From Clostridium sp. CAG:508 (GTDB taxonomy: Bacteria; Bacillota; Clostridia; TANB77; CAG-508), in contig FR889085.1 of the NCBI GenBank assembly GCA_000435755.1, positions 1-7,139 on the forward strand: a DNA stretch of 7,139 bases, given 5' to 3'. Positions 1 to 6,975 of the stretch are shown piece by piece. Position numbers and translations under genes: made by a program. The notes under the pieces were generated by a model that was not told where the DNA came from, ran no database searches, and worked only from the letters and a program-made list of their open reading frames with translations. Numbering within the stretch: position 1 is the stretch's first letter; each line of letters begins with the position of its first letter.

Positions 1-162
1 TAAAATAGTACATCTTTGTGACATAATAATTAAATCATTTGGATATTGAGCTGTCAATCTATATGCTTCATCTAATTTTCCTAGCCTTATTTTCTTTCTT
101 ATTTCTTTGCTAACATTTTTTAACTGCCCAACTTGTCCTTCTATTTCTTGTATATATTCCAT
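1..162 (-). CDS. Unrecognised protein, N-terminal 54 codons (3' end outside window)
   Basis: An open frame runs from ATG at 162-160 to the window edge with no stop, giving 54 residues that begin MEYIQEIEGQVGQLKN. A strong ribosome binding site, GGAGAAAGG at 173-165, sits 2 nt before the ATG when measured from its end (8 nt from the GGAG core), which supports this start. The visible part is soluble-looking and mostly helical, with alternating Glu/Lys residues (about residues 18-35) followed by an Ala-Tyr-Arg-Leu helix and a Pro-Asn turn. This resembles the first helices of a TPR-like or helical-repeat protein, but that is only an impression. It follows the operon terminator by only 3 nt beyond the T-tract, so it probably has its own promoter or is read by terminator leakage. 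No promoter is evident. TruB, a common next gene after nrnA in Clostridia, is not recognisable here. Function unknown. Confidence 0.6.
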   Translation of the reverse strand, partial: MEYIQEIEGQVGQLKNVSKEIRKKIRLGKLDEAYRLTAQYPNDLIIMSQRCTIL

Positions 163-175
163 AACCTTTCTCCAT

Positions 176-227
176 AAAAAACAAACTACAATAAGATTTA
201 GTATAATTTTAAAATCTTTTGTAGTTT
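176..227 (-). terminator. Intrinsic terminator after nrnA, end of operon
   Basis: The arms at 227-212 and 199-183 are complementary over 16 base pairs with one bulged base, around a 12-nt loop, and are followed on the minus strand by GTTTTTT (182-176). The stem is AT-rich, which fits this genome. It begins 8 nt past the nrnA stop codon. On the plus strand the same hairpin is followed by a seven-T tract near 231-237, so it could also stop plus-strand transcription. The T-tract ends just before the ribosome binding site of the next gene. Confidence 0.85.
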
Positions 228-235
228 ATATTTTT

Positions 236-1183
236 TTAAAGTAATCTCATTACTTCTTTTATTACTTTTTCTTTTGCTTGTTCTATAGTTCCTTGGATTG
301 TACAACCTGCTGCTCTTGGGTGTCCTCCACCACCAAATACTACACAAGCATCTGATACATTTACATATTCATTAGAACGAAGTGATATTTTACAACCTTT
401 TTCTGTTTGACGTATAAATATTGAAACTTCAACTCCTTCAACATCTCTACCTATTTCAACAATTCCCTCATGGTCTCCACTCTCAGCATGTACTTTTTCT
501 TCATCTTCTTTGGTTATATATGTATATGCAATTTTTCCATCTGCCAAAAATTCTATTCTATTATTTGCAATTCTATGTAATTCAAAGTTTGGCTTTGTTT
601 TTGTTTGTAACACTTGGTGATATACTTTTGATACATTAACTCCTTTATTTAAAAGCCATGCAACAAATTCAAAAGTTTCAGCTGTAACTCCTTGATATTT
701 AAAGCCACCTGTATCTGTTATAATTCCTGTTAATATACATGTTCCAATTTCTTTAGTAATTTCTATACCAAAGTATTCTAAAATTACTAATAGTATTTGT
801 GCACATGCTGGTGCATCTGGGTTTACATAGTTATGGTCTCCAAACATAGTGTTTGTACCGTGATGATCTATACATACTTTTACTTTTGCATTTTCAAAGT
901 ATTTAGCAAATCCATTTAACATCTTTATAGATGCACAGTCTAGTGATATTGCTAAATCATATTGCTCTATATCACTTTCTGTTTTGATTTCATCAATACA
1001 TGGTAAACAGTTAAATGCTCTTGGATGCTCTGGAATTATTATATCTGGATTTTTACCATAGTTCTTTAATGCTTGATACATTGCTAAACTACTACCCATT
1101 GCGTCTCCATCTGGGTTTTCATGTGTCAATATTACTATTTTTTCTGCTTTATTTATTTGTTCTAAAATATTATCTAAAGTCAT
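236..1183 (-). CDS. nrnA: DHH/DHHA1 family nanoRNase / pAp phosphatase NrnA
   Basis: This 315-residue protein belongs to the DHH phosphoesterase family. Known members of the NrnA (YtqI) type degrade 2-5 nt RNAs and dephosphorylate 3'-phosphoadenosine 5'-phosphate in the cytoplasm using Mn2+. Visible motifs are HENPDGDA (21-28; metal ligands His21, Asp25, Asp27), Asp82 in SLDCA, the family signature DHH at 106-108 and Asp157 in ITDTGGF. The C-terminal DHHA1 substrate-binding motif GGGGHPRAAG lies at 284-293. The length is normal and no key residue is missing. The ATG at 1183 is preceded by AGAGGT about 6 nt upstream, and the gene starts 14 nt after rbfA, so it is co-transcribed as the last gene of the operon before the terminator. 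Placement after rbfA is typical of Firmicutes. The exact split between nanoRNase and pAp phosphatase activity cannot be read from sequence. Confidence 0.93.
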   Translation of the reverse strand: MTLDNILEQINKAEKIVILTHENPDGDAMGSSLAMYQALKNYGKNPDIIIPEHPRAFNCLPCIDEIKTESDIEQYDLAISLDCASIKMLNGFAKYFENAKVKVCIDHHGTNTMFGDHNYVNPDAPACAQILLVILEYFGIEITKEIGTCILTGIITDTGGFKYQGVTAETFEFVAWLLNKGVNVSKVYHQVLQTKTKPNFELHRIANNRIEFLADGKIAYTYITKEDEEKVHAESGDHEGIVEIGRDVEGVEVSIFIRQTEKGCKISLRSNEYVNVSDACVVFGGGGHPRAAGCTIQGTIEQAKEKVIKEVMRLL

Positions 1184-1197
1184 TTTATACCTCTATT

Positions 1198-1551
1198 CTA
1201 ATTATTTTTCTTTAACTCATTTAATATGCTATCAATTTTAGCTCCATATTCTAAAGAATCGTCTAGTTCGAATATAAGCTCTGGTGTGATTCTTAAGTTT
1301 ATGTTTTTTGCAACTTGACTACGAATGAAACCTGAAGATTCTTTTAGTCCTTCCATTGTTTTGCCAATACTTTTAGAATTTAAAATACTTACATAAACTT
1401 TAGCATATTTAAAGTCAGGTGTTATTTTAACTTTTGTTACACTAACTAGCCCTGTTACTTTTGAGTTTTTAAGCTCAAAAGTAAGTACACGGCTAATCTC
1501 CTTTTTTAATTCTTCATTAACTCTATTAAGTCTTGCCTCATTTTTTGGCAT
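1198..1551 (-). CDS. rbfA: 30S ribosome-binding factor A (RbfA)
   Basis: This 117-residue protein is RbfA, a single KH-like domain protein that binds the 30S subunit near the 5' region of 16S rRNA (helix 1) and helps late maturation and cold adaptation. Family features are the N-terminal helix with RLNRVNEELKKEISRVL (residues 7-23), the strand TGLVSVTKVKITPDFKYAKVYVS (33-55), the interrupted helix SSGFIRSQVAKNI (72-84) and the closing strand LRITPELIFELDDSLEYGAKI (86-106). Length is as expected. The ATG at 1551 has AAAGGAGAG 7 nt upstream, and the gene lies 14 nt after infB, so it is in the same transcript. The infB-rbfA pairing is one of the most conserved gene orders in bacteria. Confidence 0.96.
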   Translation of the reverse strand: MPKNEARLNRVNEELKKEISRVLTFELKNSKVTGLVSVTKVKITPDFKYAKVYVSILNSKSIGKTMEGLKESSGFIRSQVAKNINLRITPELIFELDDSLEYGAKIDSILNELKKNN

Positions 1552-1565
1552 TGTATTCTCTCCTT

Positions 1566-4538
1566 TTAACGTTTAACTTCTTCCATTACGTAAAATTCTA
1601 ATGTGTCATCTTCTTTAACATCATTATAGTTTTCAATTTGAAGACCACATTCAAAGCCTTTAGTAACTTCTTTTGCATCATCTTTGAAACGTTTTAATGA
1701 TATTAGTTTTCCATCATGTATAACTACATTTTCACGTATTACTCTAACTCCTGCATTTCTTTCAATTTTTCCGTCAAGTACATATGCACCAGCAATTGTT
1801 CCAACTCCTGAAACCTTGAAAGTTTGCCTTACAACTGCATTGCCTATTACTTTTTCTTCGTAAATTGGGTCTAGCATACCTTTCATCGCTGCTTCAACAT
1901 CTTCAATTGCTTGGTAGATAACTGAGTATTGTTTAATTTCTACTCCCTCTTTTTCTGCCATATCTTTTGCAGTGTTAACTGGTCTTACATTAAATGCAAT
2001 AATTATACATTTACCTGCTTTTGCAAGTTGAACATCAGATTCAGTTACAGCACCTGTTACAGCATGTATTACTTTAACTTTAACCTCGTCATTTGATAAT
2101 TTTTCAAGTGATTGTTTTAAAGCTTGTGCTGTTCCTTGAACATCTGCTTTTACTATAATGTTTAATTGTTTTAAGTTTTCGCTTTCCATTTTTTCAAATA
2201 GATTACTTAAAGTTACCTTGCTGTTTTCGTTTATAATTTGTTCTCTCTCTTGACGTTTTCTTCTTTCTATTAAATGTTTAGCCATTTTTTCGTCTTTTAC
2301 TTCATAGAAAGTATCTCCAGCTTCTGGTACTTCTGTTAATCCCATTATTTCCACTGGTGTAGATGGTCCAGCCTTTTTAATTTTTTGACCTTTATCATTT
2401 TTCATTACACGAATTCTACCTATAGATTTACCAACAACTATTGTGTCACCCTCGTCTAATGTTCCTCTTTGCACAAGCATTGATGCAATAGGTCCTTTTG
2501 ACTTATCTAATCTTGCTTCTATAACTGTTCCTTTAGCTTGTTTGTTAGGGTTTGCTTTTAATTCCTTCATGTCTGCTACTAATAATACCATTTCTAGTAA
2601 ATTATCTATGTTTATTTTCTTTTTAGCAGATATTGGAACATAAATTGTATCTCCACCCCATTCTTCTGGAACTAGTTCATATTCCATTAACTCTTGTTTT
2701 ATTTTTTCTACATTTGCACCTGGCAAATCAATTTTATTTACAGCTACTATAATTGGTATTTCTGCTGCTTTTGCATGATTTATAGCTTCAACTGTTTGTG
2801 GCATAACACCATCGTCAGCTGCAACTATAAGTATTGCAATGTCAGTAATTTGAGCACCTCTAGCACGCATTGCTGTAAATGCCTCATGACCGGGCGTATC
2901 TAAGAATGTTATTTCTCTACCATTTATATTTACTTTATATGCACCAATGTGTTGAGTAATTCCTCCTGCTTCTCCTTCAATAACATTTGTGCTACGAATT
3001 GCATCTAGAAGTGATGTTTTACCATGGTCTACGTGTCCCATTACAACAACTACTGGTGGTCTTGGTTCTAGTTCGTCTGCTGAATCTTCTGTATCATCAA
3101 ATAAAATGTCTTCTTCTTTTACTTCTTCTTTTTTATTTGCTGTTATTCCAAATTCCTGTGCTACTAGGAATGCTGTATCAAAATCTACTGTATTATTTAT
3201 TGTAGCCATAATTCCTAAATTGAATAGTTTTTTAATAACTTCTCCACTAGTTTTTTTCATTTCAGCAGCTAAGTCTTTTACAGTAATCATTTCAGGAATT
3301 GTAATTTCTGTTAATTCAAATATTTTTTGTTTTGTTCTTTCTTCATCTCTTTGTGGTTTACGTTTATTTTTCTTTCCTCTAGCTGTTGTTAAGTCATAGT
3401 AGTCAAGCATTCCACCATCTTGTTCATTAAACATATGAGATAATTTGTCAACTTGTTTTAAGTCTTTTAATTTTCCTTCATTAAAATCTTCACTAAAGCG
3501 ATCATTTTTCTTTGCTTTAGTTCCTTTTTTAGCTTTATTATCTTCATAACGATTTGCTTTTTCTTTGTCAATTGCTCTTGTACTAATGTCTCTCTTATCT
3601 TCTTTTTCTATTATTTCTGTAGACATTATATCTTTAATATTTTTGTCAATTCCATAATTGTCTAATGGTCTACCATTGTTATTTCTGTTAAATGGTCTTT
3701 GACCATTTCTATTGTTAAATCTATTATCTCCATTTTGGCGATTATTATTAAACCTATTATCTCCTTGACGATTTTCAAATCTGTTATCTCTTGGTCTATT
3801 ATCATAATTTCCGTTGTTTTGGCGATTTCCAAATCTATTTTGGCGATTGTCATAACGGTTTTGATAACCTTCTGAATTGTTGTTACGGTTATCATAACGA
3901 TTATTTTGGTATTGATTATTTCTTTCACGATTAGGGTAATTTGGCTTATTTTCTGTACTTGAAGTAACTGTAGGTTTATTTTCTACAGGTTTTGGTTCTT
4001 GTTTAATTTCCGGCTTAACTTTTGGTTTAACCTCTTCTTTTTTCTCTTCTACTTTTGGCTCTTCTGGTTGTTTTTCAACTACTTCTGGAGCTTTTTCTTC
4101 TTTTTTATTTGGCTTTAATCCAAATAATTCACTTACAGTCATTGGCTTTACTTGTTGTTTTCTATATACAATATTAAAGTCTTTGTTGTTCTTTCTTTCT
4201 ACAAAGCCAACATCTTTTCTTTCTGTTTTTTCTTGTTTCTTTTCTTGTTTATCTTCATCAGCTAATATAACTTCACGTCTTATAATAACTGGTGTTGCAT
4301 CCTTTTTTGTAGTTTTTTCTTTCTTTTCTTTGTTTTTTTCTTGCTCCATATTTTTTTGTGTTTTTACTCCCTTATTTTCTTTCTTTCCAAAAATTTCTCT
4401 TATTTTGCTAACTTGTTCTTCTTCTAAAGAACTCAAATGACTTGTTACCTCAATTCCTACTTCCTTTGCTTTTGCAATTAGTTGTTTACTTTCTAAACCT
4501 AATTCTTTTGCAAGTTCATGTACTTTAAGTTTACCCAA
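1566..4538 (-). CDS. infB: Translation initiation factor IF2
   Basis: A 990-residue IF2, the GTPase that brings fMet-tRNA to the 30S subunit and promotes subunit joining. Domains in order: an IF2_N module at about 1-50 ([12 protein letters not shown]); a long charged linker (51-400) with a Lys/Glu part and an Asn/Arg-rich part (about 200-290); a second IF2_N module (about 410-465); the G domain with G1 GHVDHGKT 501-508, G2 GGITQH 525-530, G3 DTPGH 547-551, G4 NKID 601-604 and G5 SAK 637-639; a beta-barrel domain (about 665-750); domain III with [11 protein letters not shown] (797-807); and the C-terminal fMet-tRNA-binding domain (about 890-990). The start is TTG at 4538: an in-frame TGA precedes it directly, GGGGGTGA (4551-4544) is well placed, and the first in-frame ATG (residue 64) would remove the first IF2_N module. 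It overlaps ylxQ by 8 nt, suggesting coupled translation. Confidence 0.98.
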   Translation of the reverse strand: MGKLKVHELAKELGLESKQLIAKAKEVGIEVTSHLSSLEEEQVSKIREIFGKKENKGVKTQKNMEQEKNKEKKEKTTKKDATPVIIRREVILADEDKQEKKQEKTERKDVGFVERKNNKDFNIVYRKQQVKPMTVSELFGLKPNKKEEKAPEVVEKQPEEPKVEEKKEEVKPKVKPEIKQEPKPVENKPTVTSSTENKPNYPNRERNNQYQNNRYDNRNNNSEGYQNRYDNRQNRFGNRQNNGNYDNRPRDNRFENRQGDNRFNNNRQNGDNRFNNRNGQRPFNRNNNGRPLDNYGIDKNIKDIMSTEIIEKEDKRDISTRAIDKEKANRYEDNKAKKGTKAKKNDRFSEDFNEGKLKDLKQVDKLSHMFNEQDGGMLDYYDLTTARGKKNKRKPQRDEERTKQKIFELTEITIPEMITVKDLAAEMKKTSGEVIKKLFNLGIMATINNTVDFDTAFLVAQEFGITANKKEEVKEEDILFDDTEDSADELEPRPPVVVVMGHVDHGKTSLLDAIRSTNVIEGEAGGITQHIGAYKVNINGREITFLDTPGHEAFTAMRARGAQITDIAILIVAADDGVMPQTVEAINHAKAAEIPIIVAVNKIDLPGANVEKIKQELMEYELVPEEWGGDTIYVPISAKKKINIDNLLEMVLLVADMKELKANPNKQAKGTVIEARLDKSKGPIASMLVQRGTLDEGDTIVVGKSIGRIRVMKNDKGQKIKKAGPSTPVEIMGLTEVPEAGDTFYEVKDEKMAKHLIERRKRQEREQIINENSKVTLSNLFEKMESENLKQLNIIVKADVQGTAQALKQSLEKLSNDEVKVKVIHAVTGAVTESDVQLAKAGKCIIIAFNVRPVNTAKDMAEKEGVEIKQYSVIYQAIEDVEAAMKGMLDPIYEEKVIGNAVVRQTFKVSGVGTIAGAYVLDGKIERNAGVRVIRENVVIHDGKLISLKRFKDDAKEVTKGFECGLQIENYNDVKEDDTLEFYVMEEVKR
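3669..3941 (-). repeat. Asn/Arg-rich low-complexity repeat inside infB (IF2 residues about 200-290)
   Basis: Roughly 90 residues of the IF2 linker are almost entirely Asn, Arg, Gln, Gly, Asp, Tyr and Phe. Six Asp-Asn-Arg triplets occur at residues 216, 230, 246, 251, 260 and 271, three of them extended to Asp-Asn-Arg-Phe. At DNA level short motifs such as ttggcgatt recur on the plus strand. The aromatic/Arg pattern and absence of hydrophobic residues indicate a disordered segment. IF2 linkers vary greatly in length and composition between species. The repeat also produces an 88-codon shadow frame on the same strand, which is not a gene. Confidence 0.85.
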
Positions 4539-4854
4539 TCATTTCACCCCCACTAATTATTTTGTTTATCGCCTGTGCAAAGCCTTTATCTTTAATTCCT
4601 ACTACAGCTTTGTTTGGTTTTCCAATTGAATTACTAATTTCATTAATCGTTAAACCTTCATACACAGTAATATTAAATTCTTTGCACTTTTCATTAAATA
4701 CTTTTTTTGTTCTATCGGCTGAATCTACCGCTAATATTAACAATTTTACATTATGTTTTTCTATTTCTTGTAGACATGCATCAGTCCCAGCCACTATTTT
4801 TCCTGCTCTAGTTGCTAGTCCCAACAAGCCACATACTTTTTGATTATTAACCAA
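4531..4854 (-). CDS. ylxQ: L7Ae/L30e-family RNA-binding protein YlxQ
   Basis: This 107-residue protein is a small L7Ae/L30e/S12e/Gadd45-fold protein, the YlxQ type found between ylxR and infB in Firmicutes. Family members bind kink-turn-like RNA. The cellular target of YlxQ is not firmly established. Recognisable elements are the N-terminal [19 protein letters not shown] (residues 8-26), the central strand [16 protein letters not shown] (36-51) and the C-terminal [16 protein letters not shown] (80-95), where Gly-Ile-Lys-Asp precedes the last helix. The only start compatible with the fold is TTG at 4854, since no ATG lies in frame upstream of the conserved start. AAGGAG (4867-4862) is 7 nt upstream, within the end of ylxR. 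Only 2 nt separate the ylxR stop from this start, and the gene's last codons overlap infB by 8 nt, so translation is probably coupled on both sides. Confidence 0.93.
   Translation of the reverse strand: MVNNQKVCGLLGLATRAGKIVAGTDACLQEIEKHNVKLLILAVDSADRTKKVFNEKCKEFNITVYEGLTINEISNSIGKPNKAVVGIKDKGFAQAINKIISGGEMIG
4544..4551 (-). promoter_or_regulatory. Ribosome binding site deciding the TTG start of infB
   Basis: GGGGGTGA resembles the consensus GGAGGTGA and its G core ends 8 nt before TTG at 4538. It lies inside the last codons of ylxQ. The in-frame TGA immediately before the TTG excludes any upstream start. Confidence 0.8.
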
Positions 4855-4856
4855 AT

Positions 4857-5120
4857 CTATACTCCTTGATTTATAGTATTTTTCAAATCTTCGTAAATAT
4901 TCTCTTCTATTTTCATTTCAAAAGCTTTTTCTAATTTTTTAGAACGTATTGCTTTTTCTAAACATTCTGAATTATCACATATATATGCGCCTCTACCTGA
5001 TAATTTACCTATTTTGTCAACTTTTATTTCTCCTGTTTGATTTTTTACAATACGTATAAGCTCATTTTTAGGCTTTTGCTCTCCACATCCAATGCAAGTA
5101 CGAGTAGGTATCTTTTTCAA
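4857..5120 (-). CDS. ylxR: YlxR family RNA-binding protein (RNase P modulator RnpM type)
   Basis: This 87-residue protein (from the chosen start) is YlxR, conserved between nusA and infB. In Bacillus subtilis YlxR has been described as an RNA-binding modulator of RNase P (RnpM) and also as a nucleoid-associated regulator. The signature is clear: RTCIGCGEQKPKNELIRIV (7-25) with Cys9 and Cys12, then GRGAYIC (42-48) and a basic C-terminal helical part (54-70). I place the start at TTG 5120, giving the typical MKKIP beginning, because AAGGAAGTGA (5135-5126) is one mismatch from the ideal AAGGAGGTGA and lies 5 nt before it. The alternative GTG at 5129 would add three residues but is itself inside this ribosome binding site and almost touches its AGGA core. 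The gene starts 17 nt after nusA and ends 2 nt before ylxQ. Confidence 0.94.
   Translation of the reverse strand: MKKIPTRTCIGCGEQKPKNELIRIVKNQTGEIKVDKIGKLSGRGAYICDNSECLEKAIRSKKLEKAFEMKIEENIYEDLKNTINQGV
4862..4867 (-). promoter_or_regulatory. Ribosome binding site for the TTG start of ylxQ
   Basis: AAGGAG lies 7 nt before TTG at 4854 and is embedded in the last codons of ylxR (Gln-Gly-Val-stop). There is no competing ATG or GTG in frame nearby. Confidence 0.8.
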
Positions 5121-5125
5121 AATGT

Positions 5126-5135
5126 TCACTTCCTT
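5126..5135 (-). promoter_or_regulatory. Ribosome binding site placing the ylxR start at TTG 5120
   Basis: AAGGAAGTGA differs by one base from AAGGAGGTGA and ends 5 nt before TTG. The in-frame GTG (5129-5127) falls within this element and so is unlikely to be the initiation codon. Confidence 0.7.
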
Positions 5136-5137
5136 TT

Positions 5138-6250
5138 TTATTCTTCTACTTCTTCTGTTTCTTCTTGTTGCTTAGCTAGCATTTCTCTAAATTGAGTTTC
5201 ACTCTTGATGTCTATTTTCCAGCCTGTTAATCTTGCTGCTAATCTAGCATTTTGACCAGATTTACCTATTGCTAATGATAATTGATCATCTGGTACAATT
5301 ACTTGTGCAAATTTTTCTTCTTCATGTGCATCAACTGCCATAACTTGTGCTGGTAATAATGCTGCTGAAATGTATATTGCTGGATCTGCGTTCCACTCAA
5401 TAACATCAATTTTTTCTCCATTTAGTTCATTTATAATGTTTTGAATACGAATTCCTTTTTGACCAACACATGAACCAACTGGATCAATATTTTCATTTGG
5501 TGAATATACTGCAACTTTGCTTCTATTTCCTGCATCTCTTGATACACTTTTTATCTCAATAACTCCTTCATAAATTTCAGGAATTTCAAGTTCAAATAAT
5601 TTTCTAACAAAATCACTGCAAGCTCTTGAAACAGTAACTTGAGGAGCACCTTTTAATCCTTTTTCTACATTCATAACATAGGCTCTAATTTTGTCATTTA
5701 CATGATAATGTTCAGTTGGAATTTGCTCTTTTGCTGGCATAACAGCTTCTAATTTTCCTAAATCTAATACAACTATATTTCCATCTGCCTTTTGAACTAT
5801 ACCAGAAACTATTTCTCCTTTTCTTTCATTGAACTCGTCAAATACTAAGTTTCTAGATTCTTCTCTAATTTTTTGTACTATAATTTGTTTTGCAGTTTGA
5901 GCGGCAATTCTACCAAAGTTCTTTGGCATAAGCTCTATTTCTGCTTTATCTCCAACTAATAATTTGCTATCTATATTTTTAGCATCTGCTAATAAAATTT
6001 GTGTATTAGGATTTTCAACTTCTTCTACTACATCTTTTACAGCATATATGTGTATTTCACCTGTTTGTCCGTCCATAGTTACTTTAACATTTTCTTCTGA
6101 GTCAAAGTTTCTTTTATATGCTGTTACTAAAGCTGTTTCTATTGATTCTAATATTGCTTCTTTTTTTATTCCTTTATCTTTTTCAAGCTCCTCTAATGCC
6201 ATCATTAGTTCTGTGCTGTCAATTGCAAGTACACTTACTTTCTTTTTCAT
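5138..6250 (-). CDS. nusA: Transcription termination/antitermination factor NusA
   Basis: NusA binds RNA polymerase near the RNA exit channel, promotes pausing and hairpin-dependent termination, and takes part in antitermination of rRNA operons. From ATG 6250 it has 370 residues: N-terminal polymerase-binding domain (about 15-135, including ALEELEKDKGIKKE), S1 domain (about 145-210, GEIVSGIVQKADGNIVVLDLG), KH1 with GQKG at 263-266, and KH2 with GKSG at 329-332 in LAIGKSGQNARLAARLTGW. The C-terminal acidic repeats of E. coli NusA are absent, as is normal in Firmicutes, and the protein ends in a Glu-rich tail. A longer frame opens at TTG 6277, overlapping rimP, but the AAGGGAGGA at 6269-6261 would then lie inside the gene. 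ATG 6250 is therefore preferred. The gap to rimP is 20 nt. Confidence 0.97.
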   Translation of the reverse strand: MKKKVSVLAIDSTELMMALEELEKDKGIKKEAILESIETALVTAYKRNFDSEENVKVTMDGQTGEIHIYAVKDVVEEVENPNTQILLADAKNIDSKLLVGDKAEIELMPKNFGRIAAQTAKQIIVQKIREESRNLVFDEFNERKGEIVSGIVQKADGNIVVLDLGKLEAVMPAKEQIPTEHYHVNDKIRAYVMNVEKGLKGAPQVTVSRACSDFVRKLFELEIPEIYEGVIEIKSVSRDAGNRSKVAVYSPNENIDPVGSCVGQKGIRIQNIINELNGEKIDVIEWNADPAIYISAALLPAQVMAVDAHEEEKFAQVIVPDDQLSLAIGKSGQNARLAARLTGWKIDIKSETQFREMLAKQQEETEEVEE

Positions 6251-6260
6251 TTTTTTAAAT

Positions 6261-6269
6261 TCCTCCCTT
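6261..6269 (-). promoter_or_regulatory. Ribosome binding site placing the nusA start at ATG 6250
   Basis: AAGGGAGGA is a strong Shine-Dalgarno sequence. From the end of GGAGG to the ATG there are 11 nt, a little long but usable. It rules against the TTG at 6277, which lies upstream of it. Confidence 0.75.
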
Positions 6270-6270
6270 A

Positions 6271-6765
6271 TTACCAATTAAATTTTATTTTTATATTTGA
6301 TATGTTTTTTCGTTCAATTGTTATTTCTTCTTGTTCTATTTCTAATGTTATATTTTCCTTATTAAAACTTTTTAAAATTCCTGAAATATTTTTGATAGTG
6401 TTTTTATTACCTTTTTTCTTTTTTTCAGTAGTTTCTTCTGGTTTTAATGATATTGGACTATATAGGCTAACTTCAACTTCTTGACCTATACTTGCTTCAA
6501 AGTGTTTATCTTTTCTTAATCTTCTTTCAACTCCTGGTGAAGAAACTTCTAAAAAGTATTGGTCTTTTATATAGTTTGCTTCGTCTAATATAGGGTTTAT
6601 TGCATCATTTACTTTTTCACAGTCATCTAGGCTAATTCCTTCAGGTGTATCTATAAAGATACGTAAATAATAGTCTTGTGCTTCTTTTTCGTAAATAACG
6701 TCATATAGCTCATAGCCTAATTCTTCAATTGTTTTGCCAATCAAAGCTTCTATTTTTTCTTCCAT
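6271..6765 (-). CDS. rimP: Ribosome maturation factor RimP
   Basis: A 164-residue RimP, which assists early assembly of the 30S subunit, acting on the S12/central pseudoknot region. The N-terminal domain carries the family pattern GYELYDVIYEKE (17-28) and YLRIFIDTPEGISLDDCEKVND (33-54). The most conserved stretch, YFLEVSSPGVERRL, is at 70-83. The C-terminal SH3-like domain follows and holds an extra lysine-rich segment (about 107-124, with EKKKKGNKN), which makes the protein slightly longer than the roughly 150 residues common in the family. ATG 6765 is preceded by AAGGGGA (6779-6773). A nearby ATG at 6770 is followed at once by TAA. This is the first gene of the operon, behind its own promoter and a leader hairpin. 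It ends 20 nt before nusA, the standard rimP-nusA arrangement. Confidence 0.96.
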   Translation of the reverse strand: MEEKIEALIGKTIEELGYELYDVIYEKEAQDYYLRIFIDTPEGISLDDCEKVNDAINPILDEANYIKDQYFLEVSSPGVERRLRKDKHFEASIGQEVEVSLYSPISLKPEETTEKKKKGNKNTIKNISGILKSFNKENITLEIEQEEITIERKNISNIKIKFNW

Positions 6766-6772
6766 TACATAA

Positions 6773-6779
6773 TCCCCTT
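6773..6779 (-). promoter_or_regulatory. rimP ribosome binding site with start-stop ATG-TAA before the gene
   Basis: AAGGGGA lies about 7 nt before the rimP ATG. An extra ATG at 6770-6768 is followed directly by TAA, which overlaps the rimP ATG (ATGTAATGG). The extra ATG is only about 3 nt from the G core, so the rimP ATG has the better spacing. Confidence 0.65.
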
Positions 6780-6788
6780 CTTCATGAT

Positions 6789-6817
6789 AGAAGAGTGGGA
6801 TTTGTTCCCACTCTTCT
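6789..6817 (-). promoter_or_regulatory. Perfect 12-bp leader hairpin before rimP
   Basis: The arms 6817-6806 and 6800-6789 (AGAAGAGTGGGA and its complement) form 12 uninterrupted base pairs around a 5-nt loop. It begins about 16 nt after the predicted transcription start and ends 9 nt before the rimP Shine-Dalgarno sequence. No T-tract follows on either strand, so it is not a normal intrinsic terminator. It could stabilise the 5' end of the mRNA, act in leader regulation of the nusA operon, or be a remnant terminator. Which of these is correct cannot be decided from sequence. Confidence 0.8.
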
Positions 6818-6839
6818 AGTAATTTGTTATGCAGTTATT

Positions 6840-6868
6840 ATTATACCCTACTTTTCCAATAATTGCAA
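6840..6868 (-). promoter_or_regulatory. Sigma-A-type promoter of the rimP-nusA-infB operon
   Basis: A perfect -10 hexamer TATAAT (6845-6840) stands 17 bp from a -35-like TTGCAA (6868-6863, 4 of 6 matches to TTGACA). Transcription would begin near 6833, giving a leader of about 68 nt that contains the rimP hairpin. A second TTGCAA lies at 6880-6875, 6 bp away from the first. Confidence 0.7.
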
Positions 6869-6933
6869 GTGTTTTTGCAAAAATCATTTGACAAATTTGT
6901 ATTATGCTCATTCTTTGATGCGCTAAAGTACGT

Positions 6934-6954
6934 GTTAAGCACATTAGTGCTAAC
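6934..6954 (-). repeat. Inverted repeat C: 8-bp stem with one bulge, 4-nt loop
   Basis: On the minus strand GTTAGCAC, loop TAAT, then GTGCTTAAC pair over 8 bp with one bulged T. No T-tract follows. It is the third inverted repeat after the stop codon of the partial upstream gene. Confidence 0.6.
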
Positions 6955-6975
6955 ATCGTATTTAATTCATTCTTT

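Noticed and set aside
2989..3399. Plus-strand 136-codon frame opposite infB
   Set aside because: It lies wholly antisense to the conserved second IF2_N and G-domain region, is Ser/Phe-rich as expected of a reverse-strand shadow, and has no family signature.
3662..3928. Minus-strand 88-codon Ile/Lys/Thr-rich frame
   Set aside because: It is an out-of-frame reading of the Asn/Arg repeat in infB; its repetitive composition comes from the repeat, not from a second gene.
5127..5129. ylxR start at GTG 5129
   Set aside because: The GTG is part of the AAGGAAGTGA ribosome binding site, with almost no spacing. TTG 5120 has proper spacing and gives the typical MKKIP N-terminus.
6251..6277. nusA start at TTG 6277, giving 379 residues
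   Set aside because: The only Shine-Dalgarno sequence (6269-6261) lies downstream of this TTG and before ATG 6250; the extra nine residues are not family-like and would overlap rimP.
6789..6817. Intrinsic terminator of the upstream gene
   Set aside because: The 12-bp stem is strong, but neither strand has a T-tract after it, and it lies downstream of the predicted operon promoter.
6888..6910. Plus-strand promoter from TTGACA at 6888-6893
   Set aside because: There is no recognisable -10 hexamer at 16-18 bp, and no plus-strand gene follows in the window.
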